From: JAJFUV01 sp964561215
GTDB lineage: Bacteria > Acidobacteriota > Terriglobia > Bryobacterales > Bryobacteraceae
Direction: 5' to 3'
Assembly (NCBI GenBank): GCA_964561215.1
Contig: CAZLOS010000011.1
Location: 1-64,000, forward strand
Length of the DNA stretch: 64,000 bases
A model generated the notes under the pieces. It saw only the letters and a program-made list of their open reading frames with translations, made no database searches and was not told where the DNA came from. The position numbers and the translations under genes were made by a program. This document shows, in pieces, positions 8,494-16,928 of this stretch (the first letter of the stretch is position 1; each line of letters begins with the position of its first letter).

Positions 8494-9801
8494 ATGGTCG
8501 AATTTGACGGCGTCTCGAAGAGCTACTCCATCTACGAATCGCCCGGCGACCGTCTCAAGGAGCTGGCCACCTTCAACCGCCGCAGCTACCACAAAGATTT
8601 CTGGGCCTTGCGCGACGTGAGCTTCCGCGTACCGCGCGGCGAAACCTTCTGCGTCATCGGCGAAAACGGCTCGGGCAAGAGTACCCTCCTGCAAATGGTG
8701 GCCGGTATTCTTCCCGCCACCACCGGCACCGTCACCGTCGACGGACGCGTCTCCGCATTGCTCGAGTTGGGCACCGGCTTCAATCCCGAATTCAGCGGCC
8801 GGGATAACGTCTACCTGAACGGCTCCATCCTGGGCTTCTCCACCGCCGAGATGGATCGGAAATACACAGAGATCGCCGACTTCGCCGAGATCGGCGACTT
8901 CATCAACCGGCCTGTCAAGACTTACTCGAGCGGGATGGTCGTGCGGCTCGCTTTCGCCGTGGTGATCCACGTGGACCCCGAGATTCTGCTGGTGGACGAA
9001 GCGCTCGCCGTGGGCGACCTGTACTTCCGGCAGCGGTGCATGCGCAAGGTCCACGAATTGCGCGAGCGCGGCATCACCATCCTCTTCGTTTCGCATTCCA
9101 TGGGCGACGTGAAGGCCGTCGGCGATCGCACGCTATGGCTCGATCGGGGCCGCATCAAGGAACTTGGCGCCACCGACATGGTGGTCTCCAAGTACCTTGC
9201 CGCCATGGTCGAGAAAGACTCCGCCTACCTTACCTTGGGCGCCCGCCCCGAGGCCACGTGCGCAGCCAAACGCTCTCAAGCCCCCGAGGTCGTCGAAAGC
9301 ATTCCGAATATAGATTACCGTTACGGCGACGGGCGCGCGGAGATCCTTGGCATCGCCGTGCTGGACGAGTTCGGCCGGCGGGTTTCCCTGATGGAGCCGA
9401 ATCAGCGCATCGTCGTGCGGGTCAGCGTGCGGGCCAAGGCCGACGTTCCACTGCCCATCGTCGGCTTCATGTTCCGCAATCACCTCGGTATGGATTTCTC
9501 CGGCACCAACACCGCCCGGGAAGGATATCCGCTTGCTCCCATGCATGCCGGCGACATCTCGACCGTGGACTTTCACGTCGACCTCCCCGAGCTCTATCCG
9601 GCGTCCTTCTCCTTTTCCCCGGCTATTGCAGATGGGACGCTGTTGAGCTACACAATGTGCGATTGGATCGATAACGCCGTGGTGCTTCAAATGGGCCACG
9701 GCGAGGGACAGGTTTACGGTTTTATGCGCTTGAATTGCCGCGTCGAAGTGAACGCGAGACTCGCCGGACCAACAGTGCCTCCGGAGGCCCAGAATGGCTG
9801 A
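8494..9801 (+). CDS. wzt: ABC transporter ATPase for polysaccharide export, Wzt-like with glycan-binding C-domain
   Basis: ATP-binding subunit of an ABC-type O-antigen/polysaccharide exporter. Walker A GENGSGKS at residues 56-63, signature TYSSGMVVRLAFA (SSGM in place of LSGGQ, usual in Wzt/TagH), Walker B ILLVDEAL and the H-loop FVSHSMGD are all present. Residues from about 270 to 435 form a C-terminal extension like the Wzt carbohydrate-binding domain, which in E. coli O8/O9a recognises the methylated non-reducing end of the finished glycan. The partner permease Wzm is not in this window. The end overlaps the methyltransferase gene by 8 bases, a strong sign of joint function. Confidence 0.88.
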   Translation: MVEFDGVSKSYSIYESPGDRLKELATFNRRSYHKDFWALRDVSFRVPRGETFCVIGENGSGKSTLLQMVAGILPATTGTVTVDGRVSALLELGTGFNPEFSGRDNVYLNGSILGFSTAEMDRKYTEIADFAEIGDFINRPVKTYSSGMVVRLAFAVVIHVDPEILLVDEALAVGDLYFRQRCMRKVHELRERGITILFVSHSMGDVKAVGDRTLWLDRGRIKELGATDMVVSKYLAAMVEKDSAYLTLGARPEATCAAKRSQAPEVVESIPNIDYRYGDGRAEILGIAVLDEFGRRVSLMEPNQRIVVRVSVRAKADVPLPIVGFMFRNHLGMDFSGTNTAREGYPLAPMHAGDISTVDFHVDLPELYPASFSFSPAIADGTLLSYTMCDWIDNAVVLQMGHGEGQVYGFMRLNCRVEVNARLAGPTVPPEAQNG

Positions 9802-10915
9802 ATTCACGGGTGAACGCGTGGTGCCCGGCGAGGTTGATGTCGACCTCTGGAACGAACACCTGGCGCGCTACCACTTCGCATCACGCCTGGCGCGTTCCAA
9901 GCGCGTGCTCGATGCGGGCTGCGGCGCCGGCTACGGCTCGGCGCTTCTGGCCCAGGACGCCCTCGAAGTGTTCGGGGTGGACCTGAAACCCGAAGCTGTC
10001 GCGTACGCCCGCGCCAATTACAGCGAGCCGAATCTCTTCTTCGCGCAAGGTTCCTGCGCCGCGCTGCCCCTCGCTTCGGCTTCCCTCGACCTCGTCGTCG
10101 CCTTCGAAGTCATCGAGCATATTGCCGAGTGGCGCGATTTTCTCGCCGAAGCCCGCCGCGTGCTTCGTCCCTCGGGCCAATTCGTGGTTTCCACTCCGAA
10201 TAAGGACTACTACACGGCCTCCCGCGGCGCGTCCGGCTTGAATCCGTACCACGTGCACGAGTTCACCTACGAGGAATTCCTCCAGGAGCTCACGCAAGTC
10301 TTCCCCAGCGTCTGTCTATATCTCGAAAACCACAGCGAGAGCATTGTTTTCCAACCCGTCTCTCCGGATGGCGCGGCGCTGGTGAAGATGGAAGAAGGCT
10401 CTGCCGAAGCGCACGAGGCGAGCTTTTACGTCGCCGTTTGCGCCGCCTCGACGCAAACCGGCGCGCCCACCTACGTGTACGTTCCCCGCGCGAGCAACGT
10501 CCTGCTTGAACGCGAGCGCCACATCGCCCGCCTGGAAGGTGAGCTCGTCCTCAAGGACGAGTGGCTCTCCACCGTCAAGTCCGAGCATGCCGACCTGGTC
10601 GAGAAGTTCCGCGCCTTACACGCCGAGCTCGAAGAGAGCAATCGCTGGGCAGAACAGTTGAGCGAACAACTCAAGGAAGCGGCCGAGAAGGTTTCCGCAT
10701 ACAACGCCAAGATCGCCGAACTCGAAGCCGAACACGTGCGCGAGGTCGAGTGGGTCCGCAAGACGGAGGCGGCCCTGGAAGAACGTACAAAGTGGGCGCT
10801 CAGCTTGGAACAGGAGAAGTCCGCCCTCGAAGAACAGTTGAACTTGGTGCGCGCCTCACGTTGGGTGAAACTCGGCAAGTCCCTCGGCCTCGGTCCCAAG
10901 TTGGGAGACGCTTGA
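9794..10915 (+). CDS. SAM-dependent methyltransferase with C-terminal coiled coil (WbdD-like layout)
   Basis: Class I methyltransferase of the Methyltransf_11 type: motif I VLDAGCGAGYGSALL at about 38-52, acidic motif II FGVDLKPEA, then LDLVVAFEVIEHI and a post-motif VLRPSGQFVVSTPNKDYY. After about residue 230 the sequence becomes a long, charged heptad-like coiled coil (to about 350) ending in RASRWVKLGKSLGLGP. Methyltransferase plus coiled coil next to Wzt recalls WbdD, which caps O-antigen chains and measures their length with its coiled coil, but there is no kinase domain here. It overlaps wzt by 8 bases and is followed after one base by the glycosyltransferase fusion. Confidence 0.82.
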   Translation: MAEFTGERVVPGEVDVDLWNEHLARYHFASRLARSKRVLDAGCGAGYGSALLAQDALEVFGVDLKPEAVAYARANYSEPNLFFAQGSCAALPLASASLDLVVAFEVIEHIAEWRDFLAEARRVLRPSGQFVVSTPNKDYYTASRGASGLNPYHVHEFTYEEFLQELTQVFPSVCLYLENHSESIVFQPVSPDGAALVKMEEGSAEAHEASFYVAVCAASTQTGAPTYVYVPRASNVLLERERHIARLEGELVLKDEWLSTVKSEHADLVEKFRALHAELEESNRWAEQLSEQLKEAAEKVSAYNAKIAELEAEHVREVEWVRKTEAALEERTKWALSLEQEKSALEEQLNLVRASRWVKLGKSLGLGPKLGDA

Positions 10916-10916
10916 G

Positions 10917-13244
10917 ATGACGCTGCTCGCCCGCGTCTTGCGCGCGCTTCCGTTGCTGGTCGTCTCCCCGTTGCTCGTAGTTCTCTCGGCCCTGGCCGTA
11001 GCCGCAACGGATCTGATGTGGATCCTGTTCGGCCGAAGGCGGCCGCACGCGCCGCGACCCATCTCGAACCAGGCGGCCAGCGTCGTCATTCCCAGCTGGA
11101 ATGCACGCGACCTGCTCGAAAAGTACCTGCCGCCCCTCGTTGAAGCCCTTCGCTACAACCCCGATAACGAGATCGTGCTGGTGGACAACGGATCCACCGA
11201 CGGGAGCGCGGCCATGGTGCGCAAGCGCTTCCCCGGCGTGCGCGTGCTCGCCCTCGAACGCAATCTCGGCTTCGGCGGCGGCGCTAATGCAGGGGTGCGC
11301 GCCGCGCGCAACGACATCGTCATCCTCCTCAATAACGACATGCGCGTCGCGCCGGACTTCCTCCCCCCTCTGCTCGGAGCCTTCCGCGACCCGACCGTCT
11401 TCGCCGTCTCCTGCCAGATCTATATCAGCGACCCGAAGAAGACGCGCGAGGAAACCGGCCTGGCACAAGGGTGGTGGGAGCATGGCTGTTTCCGCGTGCG
11501 CCATCGTATCGACGCCGGGATCAAGGACCTCTACCCGTGCTTTTACGCCGGCGGCGGCTCCTGCGCTGTCGACCGCTGGAAGTTCCTCGAACTCGGGGGG
11601 TTCGATCCGCTCTATGAGCCTTTTTATTACGAAGACACCGACCTCGGCTACCAGGCCTGGAAGCGCGGCTGGAAAATCTACTATCAGCCCCGCAGCGTCG
11701 TCTACCACGAGCACCGGGGCACCATCGGCCGCCGCTTCAGCCCGGCGTACATAGACCGCGTCGTAAAGAAGAACTGCCTGCTGTGGACCTGGAAGAACAT
11801 CCATGAATGGCACCGCATGGTCAGCCATTACGCGTACAATTACGCCGCGGCGTTGCTCAGCGTGTTCCTGGGCAATTCGCAGGAGCGTACCAGCCTGGCC
11901 GGCTGGTGGGGCGCGTTCCTCTCGCTCCCGCGCCTGATCCGTTCGCGCTGGCGCGCGCGCTCGCTCTCCGCCGTGGACGACACCGAGGCCTTCCGCCGTC
12001 CCTTGGGCGGCTACTTCCGGGACCGCTTCGCCCAAATGGAGCCCGCCCCCCAGCGCCCCAAGGTCCTCTTCGTCTCGCCCTATTCCATCTGCCCGCCCGT
12101 TCACGGCGGCGGCGTGTTCATGTACCAGACCCTCGACACGCTGGTAGGCCTCACCGAAGTCCACCTGGTGGTGCTGATCGACGAAGCCTGGCAAAAGGCC
12201 GCCCACGACCCGCTGGTGGCTCGCTGCGGCTCGGCTGAATTCATCGCGCGCATGAAGGGCCGCCGGAACACCCTCGGCTCCATCCTGCCCCACGCCGTCA
12301 GCGAGTACGCCAACCAGGATCTCGCCTGGCTTCTGCACCGCCAGATCTATTTGTACGGCATCGACGTCGTGCAGCTTGAATACACCCCGCTCGGCCAATA
12401 CGCCGCCGCCTTCAACCGCATCGCCGTCATCCTGTTCGAGCACGACGTCTACTTCCAGTCCATCGCCCGCGGCTTCGCCCAGGCCCGCGGCCTTGCCGCA
12501 AAGCTCTCGAGCCGCTTCGAGTACCTCCGTGCGCTGCGTTGGGAACTCAACATGCTCCCGCGCGTCGATCGCATCCAGGTCTGCAGCCCCCAGAACCGGG
12601 ACTTCCTCGTCAGCTTCCTACCCCGGGTGAAGGACCGCATCGACGACGGCGTCCGCGCCGGAATCGACACTGCCCGCTACGATTTCTCGCCGCACGGCCG
12701 CCGCCCCTTTACCATGCTCTTCCTCGGCGGTTTCCGCCACCTGCCGAACCAGGCCGCGCTGAGTTGGTTTGCCGAGCGCGTGCTGCCGCTGGTCGTCGAA
12801 CGGTGTCCCGAGGCGCGCCTGGTCGTCGTCGGTTCCGACCCGCCGCCCCGGCATTTCCTCCCCCAGGGCGTCCTGCCCTACGTCGAGTTCCGCGGTTTTG
12901 TCGAAGAGGTCCGCCAGCCGCTGGCCGAATGCGCCGTCTTCGTCTGCCCGATCCTGAGCGGATCCGGAATGCGCGTGAAGCTATTGGAGGCATTCGCCGC
13001 GGGCATTCCAGTCGTTTCTACATCTGTAGGAGCTGAAGGCTTAACCGATGGTGGTGACACTTGCCTGGTGGCTGACACGCCTGAGGAGTTCGCCGGGAGC
13101 GTCCTGCGCCTTTTCGAGGACCCGGACCTGGCCGTCCAACTGGCCGGACGCGCCCGCGCCCTGGTGGAGAGCAAGTTCGACATGCGCGTGATGACGCACG
13201 CCCTCCTGGAAACCTACCGCTCCGCGGTGCGGGACAAGCGGTAG
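10917..13244 (+). CDS. Bifunctional glycosyltransferase, GT2-GT4 fusion
   Basis: A 775-residue fusion. Residues 1-40 form a hydrophobic membrane segment (ALPLLVVSPLLVVLSALAVA). Residues about 50-300 are a GT2 domain like rhamnosyltransferases: ASVVIPSWNARD, VDNGSTDGSAAMV, NLGFGGGANAG, LLNNDM (the DxD-like site) and YYEDTDLGYQAWKRGW. Residues about 380-770 are a GT4-type GT-B domain: KVLFVSPYSICPPVHGGG, FLGGFRHLPNQAALSWF and SGSGMRVKLLEAFAAGIPVV, containing the E of the nucleotide-sugar site. It probably adds two sugars in assembly of the glycan exported by the Wzt system. It follows the methyltransferase after a one-base gap. Confidence 0.87.
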   Translation: MTLLARVLRALPLLVVSPLLVVLSALAVAATDLMWILFGRRRPHAPRPISNQAASVVIPSWNARDLLEKYLPPLVEALRYNPDNEIVLVDNGSTDGSAAMVRKRFPGVRVLALERNLGFGGGANAGVRAARNDIVILLNNDMRVAPDFLPPLLGAFRDPTVFAVSCQIYISDPKKTREETGLAQGWWEHGCFRVRHRIDAGIKDLYPCFYAGGGSCAVDRWKFLELGGFDPLYEPFYYEDTDLGYQAWKRGWKIYYQPRSVVYHEHRGTIGRRFSPAYIDRVVKKNCLLWTWKNIHEWHRMVSHYAYNYAAALLSVFLGNSQERTSLAGWWGAFLSLPRLIRSRWRARSLSAVDDTEAFRRPLGGYFRDRFAQMEPAPQRPKVLFVSPYSICPPVHGGGVFMYQTLDTLVGLTEVHLVVLIDEAWQKAAHDPLVARCGSAEFIARMKGRRNTLGSILPHAVSEYANQDLAWLLHRQIYLYGIDVVQLEYTPLGQYAAAFNRIAVILFEHDVYFQSIARGFAQARGLAAKLSSRFEYLRALRWELNMLPRVDRIQVCSPQNRDFLVSFLPRVKDRIDDGVRAGIDTARYDFSPHGRRPFTMLFLGGFRHLPNQAALSWFAERVLPLVVERCPEARLVVVGSDPPPRHFLPQGVLPYVEFRGFVEEVRQPLAECAVFVCPILSGSGMRVKLLEAFAAGIPVVSTSVGAEGLTDGGDTCLVADTPEEFAGSVLRLFEDPDLAVQLAGRARALVESKFDMRVMTHALLETYRSAVRDKR

Positions 13245-13261
13245 TTTCGCTTATCGGATGC

Positions 13262-13267
13262 TACCCT
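13262..13267 (+). promoter_or_regulatory. -10-like TACCCT of the ankyrin gene
   Basis: TANNNT hexamer six bases before the ATG at 13274, with no Shine-Dalgarno sequence. Part of the recurring leaderless pattern; on its own it is weak. Confidence 0.3.
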
Positions 13268-13273
13268 GAAGCC

Positions 13274-14506
13274 ATGCGGTACCTCAGGTGCGGGATCCTC
13301 CTCGCTCTCGCCGCCATGTTCGCCCAGGCCGGCGACTTGCATGCCGCCGCGCGCGCCGGCGACGTGGCCCGGGTCCGCACCCTGCTCGATGCCGGCGTGT
13401 CTGCCAACGAGCGCGACACCCTCGGCGGAACACCGCTGCACGACGCTGCCTGGGCCGGGCACATCGCCGTGGCGGAACTCCTGCTCGCCCACGGGGCCGA
13501 CCCCGACTCCAGGCACGAGGAGGGCGGTTCGACTCCGTTGCATTACGCCATCATCACCAATCATCCGGAGCTGGCGGCGCTGCTCGTCTCCAAGGGCGCT
13601 CACGTCAACGTCCCCTACCGCAACGGCATCACCGCACTGCACCTGGCCGCGAACCGCGGCTACTTGAGTTTGGCCGAATTCCTGCTTTCCCACGGCGCCC
13701 GCGTCAACGCGGCGGACGCCACCGGATCCACGCCTCTGCACGAAGCCGCCTGGAAAGGGCACGCCGGCATGGTGAAGTTCCTCATCTCGAAAGGGGCCGC
13801 CATCAACGTGAAGGATCGGGACGAAGGCGCCACGCCGCTGCACGAGGCCGCCGCCAAGGGGCAGACGGACGCCGTGGCCGCGTTGCTCGCCGCCGGCGCC
13901 GACCCGAACCTTCGCGATCTCAGCGGCGCCACGCCGCTCGACGAAGCCCTGCGTTTCCGCCATGCCCAGGTCGTGGAATTGCTCCTGTCGCACGGAGCCC
14001 GCATCGAAGGCGCCGATCCCTCCTCCGCGCGCCGCTTGCAGGACGCCGTGCTTCGCGGCCAGACCGACCTGGTGACCCTGCTCCTTGAAAAGGGCGCCGA
14101 CCCGAACACGAAGACCGCCCAAGGCTCCACCCCGTTGCACGATGCCGCGCTCAAGGGGCATAAGGAGATCGTCGAACTGCTGCTCGGCCGGGGCGCCCGC
14201 CTCGACGCGCCCAACGGCTCCGGCGCGACGCCGCTGCACGATGCCGCCCTGGGAGGCCATCGCGCCGTCGCGGAACTGCTCATCGAACGCGGCGCCGCCG
14301 TCGACGCCCGCGACAGCGAGTCCGGGGCCACACCGCTGTTCCTCGCCGCAAGCTGGGGACGCATGGATGTCGCCGCGCTGCTGGTGTCCAAAGGCGCGGA
14401 CGTCAATGCCCGCAACAAGGCAGGTGTCTCGCCCTTGGCTATCGCCCTCAAGAACGGCCACGAAGATCTCGCCGCCCTGCTGCGCGACCGAGGCGCTAAA
14501 GAATAG
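13274..14506 (+). CDS. Exported ankyrin-repeat protein (12 repeats)
   Basis: A signal peptide (ILLALAAMFAQAG, about 1-19) is followed by about twelve ankyrin repeats filling the rest of the 410 residues. Most carry TPLHxAAxxGH, followed by ELLLxxGAxxN; repeats 7, 8 and 12 are the most degenerate. There is no other domain, so it is a pure binding scaffold in the periplasm or outside. Partner unknown. It lies 24 bases ahead of a two-component kinase gene on the same strand and may be co-transcribed with it. Ankyrin proteins are common in acidobacteria and need not imply a eukaryotic host. Confidence 0.88.
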   Translation: MRYLRCGILLALAAMFAQAGDLHAAARAGDVARVRTLLDAGVSANERDTLGGTPLHDAAWAGHIAVAELLLAHGADPDSRHEEGGSTPLHYAIITNHPELAALLVSKGAHVNVPYRNGITALHLAANRGYLSLAEFLLSHGARVNAADATGSTPLHEAAWKGHAGMVKFLISKGAAINVKDRDEGATPLHEAAAKGQTDAVAALLAAGADPNLRDLSGATPLDEALRFRHAQVVELLLSHGARIEGADPSSARRLQDAVLRGQTDLVTLLLEKGADPNTKTAQGSTPLHDAALKGHKEIVELLLGRGARLDAPNGSGATPLHDAALGGHRAVAELLIERGAAVDARDSESGATPLFLAASWGRMDVAALLVSKGADVNARNKAGVSPLAIALKNGHEDLAALLRDRGAKE

Positions 14507-14530
14507 CCCTGCCGCTCCCGATGTACTAGC

Positions 14531-16198
14531 TTGGTGAAAGCCCGTAGTTCCCACACGCACCTGGCCGCCGCCGCCGAGGTGCTCAGCATGCAGCTTCGCG
14601 CTCACCTGAAGCGCTGGTCGTCGTTGTTTGCGCCCGTCGCCGCCCAGGCGGAACGCCGGTTTCTCTCCAGGCTCGCCCGGCTGGGCTTCGACGCCCGGCA
14701 GCGTAAAGCCCTGGCCGCCATCACGCCGGGCGCCGCCGCGCGCATTCTCGCCGAAGACCGTCCTCCGGCGCATTTCTTCGAACAAGTGGAGTACAGCGGC
14801 CGCCGCCTGGCAAAGCTTCGCCTCTCGCCGGCTGAAATCACCCGCGCCCTGCACGAATACGATAACATCCGGCTCTCCGGCCTGGGCCCACTGACTTCGC
14901 CCGACGCCGCCAATTTCCGCTGGGCGCGCAATCAACTGCACTTCTGCGCCATCCTCACTCTGAACAACGCTTTCTACCAGGTGCGCGAAACCGAAACCAG
15001 GACATTCTACGAACTCTTTCGCGCCGAGGTGGAATCGCGCAGCCTCGACCAGTTGCTGCGGCGCTTTCTCGAGATCCTCACGGGCTTCAGCCGCGCCCAA
15101 GCCGGAGCTCTTTTCCTGCGCGACGGCTCCGCTCGCACCTGGATGCGGCGCGCGGTTGTGCCGGCCGCCGCGGCCGACGCTGCGCCGGGCTCAGAAAGCC
15201 ACTGCCGCTTCGACAGGTTGGGCCGCCCCCGTTATCTCCGCGTAGGCGGCGCCGGCCAGGATTGCTGGCTGCTCCCCGATTGGCGCGGGCGTTACGCCTG
15301 CTGCTGGTCCGTGCCACTGGCGGCCGAGGGCCGCGCGCTCGGCGTGATGCAGTTTGCTTTCGACAAACCCTACGAATGGCTGCCTCGGGAACTGGAGCTG
15401 CTCGAGGTGGCCGCCGAACGCTGCACGCTGGCCGCGCAAAAGGCCCGCCTGATGGAAGAACTCGCCGAACGCGAGGAACAGGTTCGCGGCCTGGCGGAGC
15501 ACCTCATACAGGTCGAGGAGATGGAGCGCCGCAGGGTCAGCCGCGAACTGCATGACGAAGCCGGACAATCTCTCCTTTACATTCGCCTGCAACTGGAGAT
15601 GCTCGAGCGCGCCGTCGCCGGCGGACATCCGGCGTTGGCTGCACAGTTGGGGGATATTCGCGACCTGCTGGAGAAGGACATCATCGAAATCCGGCGGGTC
15701 ATCGGCGCCCTCAGCCCCGCCGTGCTGGCTCAACTGGGCCTGGCGCCGGCTTTGCGGCAGCTCGTCAGCCAGCTCCGGCGGCGGCATCCCGCCCGCGTCC
15801 GCCTCCAGGTGTCTCGCTTAGGGAGGCTTCCGGAAAAGACCGAAGCTACCGTGTACAGGCTTGTGCAGGAGTGCTGCAACAACATCATTAAACATTCCTC
15901 GGCAACGCATGTAAACCTTTCCGTGGGTTCAGCCGATGGAGTACTGAGACTGAATGTTGAGGATGACGGTGTCGGTTTTCGAGTTGAGGAAGCACTTGCC
16001 AAACGGGGTTCTTTCGGCCTGGCTGGCATCCGGGAGCGCGTGGCGCTTCTCGGTGGACGATTTGACATCCGTAGCCGTCCCGGTGCCGGGACGAAGATAA
16101 AAATCGAGTTGCCGATCCCGCAACGAGCAAAGCACGAAGCGGGTCCGGCGGCGCGTCGAGCAAATGCTGGCCGCGCCAGAACAGAATCAAGACAATAG
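14531..16198 (+). CDS. Cytoplasmic sensor histidine kinase, NarL-system type, with GAF domain
   Basis: A 555-residue kinase without transmembrane segments. Residues about 20-170 are an all-helical N-terminal domain I cannot place; a globin-coupled-sensor-like fold is possible. About 175-310 resembles GAF (RSLDQLLRRFLEILTGFSRA). HisKA_3 follows, with the phospho-accepting histidine in RRRVSRELHDEAGQ at about H341, and a HATPase with NNIIKHS and DDGVGF. The start is TTG at 14531; ATG at 14588 (MQLRAHLKRW) is an alternative. The cognate regulator lies 27 bases downstream. The signal must be intracellular or diffusible. Confidence 0.88.
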   Translation: MVKARSSHTHLAAAAEVLSMQLRAHLKRWSSLFAPVAAQAERRFLSRLARLGFDARQRKALAAITPGAAARILAEDRPPAHFFEQVEYSGRRLAKLRLSPAEITRALHEYDNIRLSGLGPLTSPDAANFRWARNQLHFCAILTLNNAFYQVRETETRTFYELFRAEVESRSLDQLLRRFLEILTGFSRAQAGALFLRDGSARTWMRRAVVPAAAADAAPGSESHCRFDRLGRPRYLRVGGAGQDCWLLPDWRGRYACCWSVPLAAEGRALGVMQFAFDKPYEWLPRELELLEVAAERCTLAAQKARLMEELAEREEQVRGLAEHLIQVEEMERRRVSRELHDEAGQSLLYIRLQLEMLERAVAGGHPALAAQLGDIRDLLEKDIIEIRRVIGALSPAVLAQLGLAPALRQLVSQLRRRHPARVRLQVSRLGRLPEKTEATVYRLVQECCNNIIKHSSATHVNLSVGSADGVLRLNVEDDGVGFRVEEALAKRGSFGLAGIRERVALLGGRFDIRSRPGAGTKIKIELPIPQRAKHEAGPAARRANAGRARTESRQ

Positions 16199-16225
16199 GG
16201 ATCTTGAGACAAGTCGAGTAAACGT

Positions 16226-16891
16226 ATGGCGAAGATTCGAATCCTATTGGCGGACGACCACACGTTATTCCGTCAGGGTATGAAAACGCTGATTTCCGCG
16301 GAAGCCGACATGGAAGTCCTGGGCGAAGCTTCCAACGGCGGCGATGCCATTGATCGAGCTGCCGAATTGCGGCCGGACGTTGTGCTGATGGACATCGGCA
16401 TGCCAGGCCTCAGCAGCTTTGAAGCCACGCGGCAAATCAAGAAGAACCGTCCCGAAACCCGTGTCGTCTTCCTCACCATGTACGACGACGAGGATTACCT
16501 GGTCGAAGGCATGGAGGCGGGCGCCAGCGGTTATGTGCTGAAAGACTCCCCCGCCGCCCAACTGCTGGCCGCGGTGCGCGATGTCTGCCGCGGTGGCAGC
16601 TATCTCAGTCCCCGCATGCTGGCCCAATTAGTGGACGACTTCCGCTCCCGGATCAAGTCCGCCAACCGCCTGCCTCGTTTCGCCACGCTCACGACGCGCG
16701 AAAAGGAAGTCCTGAAGATGCTGGCTGAGGGCAACTCGGTCAAGGAGATCGCCTGCGACCTCAACCTGAGCGTAAAGACCGTCGAGGCTCACAAGTTCAA
16801 CCTGATGCGCAAACTCGATATCCACAACAAAGCGCAACTGGTCCAGTACGCCATTCAAAAGAAAATCATCAAGATCCCGAACCTGGTCTAG
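16226..16891 (+). CDS. LuxR/NarL-family response regulator
   Basis: A 221-residue regulator: receiver domain with the DD pair at residues 10-11, phospho-acceptor D56 (VVLMDIGMPG), the conserved T and K (YVLKDSPAAQLL), then a GerE/LuxR helix-turn-helix near 150-205 (LTTREKEVLKMLAEG, KEIACDLNLSVKTVEAHKFN). It pairs with the preceding kinase in one operon. Targets unknown; the exported TIM-barrel genes directly downstream are candidates by position only. Confidence 0.94.
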   Translation: MAKIRILLADDHTLFRQGMKTLISAEADMEVLGEASNGGDAIDRAAELRPDVVLMDIGMPGLSSFEATRQIKKNRPETRVVFLTMYDDEDYLVEGMEAGASGYVLKDSPAAQLLAAVRDVCRGGSYLSPRMLAQLVDDFRSRIKSANRLPRFATLTTREKEVLKMLAEGNSVKEIACDLNLSVKTVEAHKFNLMRKLDIHNKAQLVQYAIQKKIIKIPNLV

Positions 16892-16916
16892 CATACTTTC
16901 CGCTCCGGATTCGATG

Positions 16917-16922
16917 TAGAAT
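16917..16922 (+). promoter_or_regulatory. -10-like TAGAAT of the TIM-barrel gene
   Basis: TAGAAT ends six bases before the GTG start at 16929; no ribosome-binding sequence fits between them. Suggests a leaderless GTG-initiated mRNA. Confidence 0.4.
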
Positions 16923-16928
16923 CGTTCC

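Noticed and set aside
8964..8981. Third parS-like site (ATCCACGTGGAC) inside wzt
   Set aside because: Three mismatches to the 16-base consensus and encoded by conserved ATPase codons; likely chance.
10800..15100. Long open frames on the minus strand opposite the GT fusion and ankyrin genes
   Set aside because: They are mirror frames of GC-rich coding sequence, with no family motifs; the plus-strand genes are certain.
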